Shown here: one piece after another, positions 6,696 through 9,119 of the stretch
Position numbering within the stretch: the stretch's first letter is position 1
Layout: each line of letters starts with the position of its first letter
Assembly: GCA_036675025.1 (NCBI GenBank)
Contig: JAKFFN010000053.1
Span: 1 to 9,119, forward strand
From: JAKFFN01 sp036675025
GTDB lineage: Bacteria > Sumerlaeota > Sumerlaeia > Sumerlaeales > Sumerlaeaceae
Length of the DNA: 9,119 nucleotides
Reading direction: 5' to 3'
The notes under the pieces: model-generated
Told to the model about the DNA's origin: nothing
The model's database searches: none
What the model saw: only the letters and a program-made list of their open reading frames with translations
Translations under genes and position numbers: made by a program

Positions 6696-7985
6696 ATGGA
6701 CATCAGTAGAGTCACCGCGCGATTCAAACCTGGGGGCATAGGCAGGCACATCAGCTGGCTGATGCTGCAATCGATGTTTGAGGCCGCCACGATGACAGTA
6801 GCCACCTTGCTGGCGGCAAAGTGGTTTGGGCCGGTCGCATGGGGGCAGCTCGCGATTGTGCTTACGGGTGTGCAGCTCATCTCTATGATCGCTGATGGGT
6901 TTTACGGCGCCGTATTAAAATTCGTGTCAGACGCCAGCGCTCGACAGGATCCGGCCTCCGCGCGTATCGGCTGGCACTTCGGTTGGCTGTCGATCCTGGT
7001 TCTGTTTTTCCTGTCAGCACTGCTTGGCATTTCCTCTTTCGCCGGTTATTCTTCGGATTTGCTGCCCGTGTGGATCGTACTGGCCGTCATTCTCGCCACT
7101 GCCCGGGGATGGCGGGCGGTATTCGACGGCGGATTCAGGGGACACCAGCAGTTCAGGGCGCCAGCCATTGCCGGTATAGTCTGTTCGGCGACAATGGCAG
7201 GCGCCATTATTGCGCTTTCAGCTGTTGGCTACCGGGTTACGGCGTATCTTGCTGTGATGGCCGCGGGCACGCTGCTCAATTCGGCGTGGCTGGCGATGGT
7301 GTATCGGAATCAGATCCTGCAAGGCAGATCACAGGTCGAATCTGGGCACGCGCCTGATAGCAATGACTTCGTCCGATATGCCATGCCGTTGGCGTTCCGG
7401 GGCTTAGCCGCCTTTTTGTTTATTAAAGTTAACGTCTGGATACTGGGAGATCTAGCCACGAAGTACGATACCGGGCAGTTCCGGCTGGCCGATCAGTTTA
7501 TCACCATACCCACCCTGGTACTTTCAGCGGTACTCGCCGCGATAACGCCTCGGCTGGCCCAGGCGCAGCTTGAGGGGCACGCGCATCTTTCGATGATGCT
7601 GAGTAAGGTGTATGGGTTCATGCTGGTGCTCACACTGCCCCTGGCGATCTTTTTCTGGTGGAACGGGCCGCTGATTACGTGGCTCTTTCCCGAGTACGGG
7701 CCCGCCAGCGAGATGCTGCGGTACTTTGCGCCTGCCATGGTAGTGCAGGGGGTAGGCTATGCTGCGTCAGTGTTGCTTGTCCAGGGGGGGCATCCCGGGG
7801 CTGCTTTCTTTCTTACACTTTTTCCCGGCATTGCCAACGTAGCTGCGGCCTACTTCGGGTTCAAATGGAACGGCGTTTTCGGGCTAACCCTGGGCACCGC
7901 AGTGGTTCACTTCATCACCTATACCGCTACGATCATCGTAGCTCACCGGCTGCTCAGGCTGCCGTTCCGCATCCGATTCAGTTAA
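6696..7985 (+). CDS. Wzx-like polysaccharide flippase (multi-pass membrane protein)
   Basis: A 429-residue integral membrane protein with about a dozen hydrophobic segments, for example near residues 29-41, 52-66, 98-113, 124-136, 157-176, 183-201, 233-250, 270-283, 306-321, 344-362, 369-387 and 394-416. The pattern and length fit the Wzx/RfbX branch of the MOP exporter superfamily, which flips lipid-linked oligosaccharides across the inner membrane. Family-like features are an N-terminal segment with FGP (44-46), the FRG motif at 147-149 between helices, and an RYAMPLAFRGL stretch from 227 that begins the second half. The start at 6696 is set by a perfect ribosome site. It is the last gene of the cluster, 60 bp after the GT4 gene, and is followed by a structured 196-bp gap. 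Substrate specificity cannot be read. A general MATE-like exporter is the only serious alternative, and the glycosyltransferase neighbours argue against it. Confidence 0.88.
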   Translation: MDISRVTARFKPGGIGRHISWLMLQSMFEAATMTVATLLAAKWFGPVAWGQLAIVLTGVQLISMIADGFYGAVLKFVSDASARQDPASARIGWHFGWLSILVLFFLSALLGISSFAGYSSDLLPVWIVLAVILATARGWRAVFDGGFRGHQQFRAPAIAGIVCSATMAGAIIALSAVGYRVTAYLAVMAAGTLLNSAWLAMVYRNQILQGRSQVESGHAPDSNDFVRYAMPLAFRGLAAFLFIKVNVWILGDLATKYDTGQFRLADQFITIPTLVLSAVLAAITPRLAQAQLEGHAHLSMMLSKVYGFMLVLTLPLAIFFWWNGPLITWLFPEYGPASEMLRYFAPAMVVQGVGYAASVLLVQGGHPGAAFFLTLFPGIANVAAAYFGFKWNGVFGLTLGTAVVHFITYTATIIVAHRLLRLPFRIRFS

Positions 7986-8000
7986 ACTGAAACCTCCTGG

Positions 8001-8035
8001 AAAAGAAAAGACCCCCGGCTGCTGGTCCGGAGGTC
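8001..8035 (-). terminator. Strong intrinsic terminator, minus strand
   Basis: On the minus strand GACCTCCGG (8035-8027) pairs over nine positions with CCGGGGGTC (8018-8010), with one G-U wobble and an 8-nt loop, followed at once by TTTTCTTTTCC. On the plus strand the wobble becomes an A-C mismatch and no T-run follows, so the element is oriented to the minus strand. It would end transcripts from the VIT/VWA-type gene or from a small RNA inside the gap, before they enter the flippase gene. Confidence 0.8.
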
Positions 8036-8123
8036 TAATCTTGAGGTTAGGAGGTTTGGGAGATCGCTGCTTGGACGATCTCTGTTGAAGTTTGGCCACC
8101 CTTTTGAGGGGGAGGTCTTGCTT
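8001..8123 (-). ncRNA. Candidate small RNA with repeated anti-SD motifs
   Basis: This is a hypothesis. Downstream of a perfect TATAAT (8131-8136) the minus strand shows, in order: a weak C-rich hairpin around 8117-8094, a perfect 7-bp hairpin GAGATCG/CGATCTC with a 9-nt loop (8082-8060), an unpaired stretch of about 24 nt containing AAACCTCCTAACCTC, and a strong intrinsic terminator. ACCTCC, the complement of a full Shine-Dalgarno GGAGGT, occurs at 8116-8111, 8055-8050 and 8034-8029. The middle copy is in the unpaired stretch. Trans-acting bacterial small RNAs with C-rich seeds that block ribosome sites have this layout. No -35 box is visible, so it could instead be a processed 3' UTR of the gene ending at 8182. 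No open reading frame is evident. The sequence matches no RNA family I recognise. Confidence 0.4.
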
Positions 8124-8130
8124 GCTGCTG

Positions 8131-8136
8131 ATTATA
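8131..8136 (-). promoter_or_regulatory. Perfect -10 hexamer (TATAAT), minus strand
   Basis: TATAAT on the minus strand would place a start near 8123. The hexamer 17 nt upstream is ACCTCC, not a -35 box, and there is no extended TGn, so promoter activity is uncertain. It matters because an intrinsic terminator sits about 100 bp downstream with no gene between. Confidence 0.35.
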
Positions 8137-8145
8137 GGACAGGGG

Positions 8146-8190
8146 TTTCGCGAGGAGGTTCCATAAGGCGAAAGATTTTTTCTATTTTTT
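8146..8190 (+). terminator. Terminator-like hairpin after the flippase operon
   Basis: TTTCGC (8146-8151) pairs perfectly with GCGAAA (8168-8173). A small inner GGA/TCC stem (8154-8156 with 8160-8162) sits in the loop. Two T6 runs follow at 8176-8181 and 8185-8190. The stem is only 6 bp with a large loop, so it is weaker than the minus-strand terminator. It is well placed to end the glycan operon about 160-205 nt after the flippase stop, and its T-run crosses the stop codon of the convergent gene. Confidence 0.5.
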
Positions 8191-9119
8191 ATCCGTCAGC
8201 TGCAGCTTTTTAAGTGATTCTTCTATAACATCAGCAGAATCAATGCCTTCCGTGCTAGTTTCCAGTATCACATTTTCCTTGAAACCCACTCGAACACAGT
8301 CTCCAAGCTCGAAAAACTGTCGAAGCTCAGGAAATTTATCGAGCAGGTGGAACCAGGCATCGGAATAGGTTTTAACCTTTACCACGTTTCTCTCTGTTCC
8401 TGATATTGCGGAATCAACCCAGACGTTGTTTTCCAGCCGGAAAGTCTTATCACCGACTGTTCGTTCTGATACTGCGGGCAAGTTCGGAGCGCTAACTACA
8501 TCGGCAGATTTCATGGAACTGAGGCGCCTGGCTGTCTGTACGGCCACTGCCCCGGATTCCGCTTTCAGGGCCGAACCGCCCGAAAGTCCTAAATCCTGGC
8601 TGCGGCCTTCGGCTATCGGTGGCGCGTAAAAGCGCATCCTTTGGTCTTGCTGGACCATCCGCTGCTCGTCGACTGACTTGTCTTCCATGGCCAGGTAGGA
8701 TGTGTATGGAGTAACGATATCGTACTTTTTTGCCAGGTTCGTGATCTCAGTTTTCAGCTCCTCGTTTTCACCTGACATCCGCACCTGGTCCAGCAGCCAC
8801 GCCACTTTTCGCGTAGCCCAGAGTTTTTCGACGAAGGTGTGCCCGTGCTCAGCTTCGGGCATCGTCTTTTGAAACTCGTAAATCTTCTGCTGGCCGGCCA
8901 AAGTTCCGGTAAGGGTTATGGTAGTGTGGCCGGGTTTACGGTACTTGCCAAAAACAGAGACGTCCGTGCCATAGAAAAGATCCGGCAGTTCAGGGGGAAA
9001 AACTTCTGTGGCATCCACGCCAGGGATTTCCAGCTTTGCATTGACCAATGCGGGCCGGCTTACCTTGTCGAAAAACCTGCTGATGGGAACTTCCAGGTCA
9101 GTTTCCGGCGCTATGTAAT
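8182..9119 (-). CDS. VIT/VWA-type protein, C-terminal part (partial)
   Basis: The minus-strand frame stays open from the TAG at 8182-8184 to the right edge, giving 311 visible residues, so this is the C-terminal part of a larger protein. The start is outside the window. A TTG at 9048 is only an internal leucine: the residues before it (EVPISRFFDKVSRPAL) already match the family. The pattern is that of bacterial proteins with an inter-alpha-trypsin inhibitor heavy-chain domain (VIT) plus a von Willebrand A domain, in the region after the A domain. It has LPDLFYGTDVSVFGKY (visible residues about 44-59), KLWATRKVAWLLDQ (98-111), the conserved VTPYTSYLAMED (135-146), and the usual C-terminal GDKTFRLENNVWVDS (222-236) with a following KVKTYSDAWFHLL and LGD. 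Such proteins are typically exported or membrane-anchored and of unknown role. The C-terminus ends in DKK with no sorting signal. It converges with the flippase gene. Confidence 0.85.
   Translation of the reverse strand, partial: YIAPETDLEVPISRFFDKVSRPALVNAKLEIPGVDATEVFPPELPDLFYGTDVSVFGKYRKPGHTTITLTGTLAGQQKIYEFQKTMPEAEHGHTFVEKLWATRKVAWLLDQVRMSGENEELKTEITNLAKKYDIVTPYTSYLAMEDKSVDEQRMVQQDQRMRFYAPPIAEGRSQDLGLSGGSALKAESGAVAVQTARRLSSMKSADVVSAPNLPAVSERTVGDKTFRLENNVWVDSAISGTERNVVKVKTYSDAWFHLLDKFPELRQFFELGDCVRVGFKENVILETSTEGIDSADVIEESLKKLQLTDKK

Noticed and set aside
9046..9048. TTG as the start of a 288-residue protein at the right edge
   Set aside because: The frame is open to the window edge and the residues upstream of it match VIT/VWA-type proteins, so it is an internal codon of a partial gene.

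Overview
The window looks like chromosomal DNA of a moderately GC-rich bacterium, probably Gram-negative. The phylum cannot be fixed by eye. A VIT/VWA-type protein, an aldo/keto reductase with a C-terminal iron-sulphur domain and a YyaL-type thioredoxin-fold protein would fit Acidobacteriota, Armatimonadota or the Planctomycetota/Verrucomicrobiota group. That is an inference from family distribution, not a result. I see no integrase, transposase, CRISPR array or phage gene.

Layout. Positions 1-129 hold the probable 3' end of an unrecognised plus-strand gene, running into a degenerate 7-bp tandem repeat (114-160). A convergent minus-strand gene (175-2235) encodes a complete YyaL/SPATA20-type protein. 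Upstream of it, also on the minus strand, lies tRNA-Arg(ACG) with an encoded CCA end (2301-2377), followed directly by a run of eight T. The 125 bp between the tRNA and the next gene must hold promoters for both directions, but I found no convincing consensus there.

From 2503 to 7985 five plus-strand genes sit close together, with gaps from an 8-bp overlap to about 120 bp or less, and look like one operon. In order they are a GT2 glycosyltransferase of the polyprenyl-phosphate sugar synthase type, a Gfo/Idh/MocA NAD(P)-dependent sugar dehydrogenase, an aldo/keto reductase with two four-cysteine Fe-S motifs, a GT4 glycosyltransferase, and a Wzx-like polysaccharide flippase. The most economical reading is a small surface-glycan module: two redox enzymes shape an unusual sugar, two transferases assemble it on a lipid carrier, and the flippase moves it across the inner membrane. 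No initiating phosphoglycosyltransferase, polymerase or ligase is in the window.

The 196-bp gap between the flippase and the convergent VIT/VWA-type gene (8182 to beyond the right edge) is the most unusual stretch. It carries a strong minus-strand intrinsic terminator (8001-8035), a plus-strand terminator-like hairpin (8146-8190), a perfect 7-bp hairpin (8060-8082), a perfect TATAAT on the minus strand (8131-8136) and four exact GGAGGT/ACCTCC motifs. Read on the minus strand this resembles a small RNA of about 120 nt with repeated anti-Shine-Dalgarno segments. This is the best candidate here for something undescribed, and it is untested.
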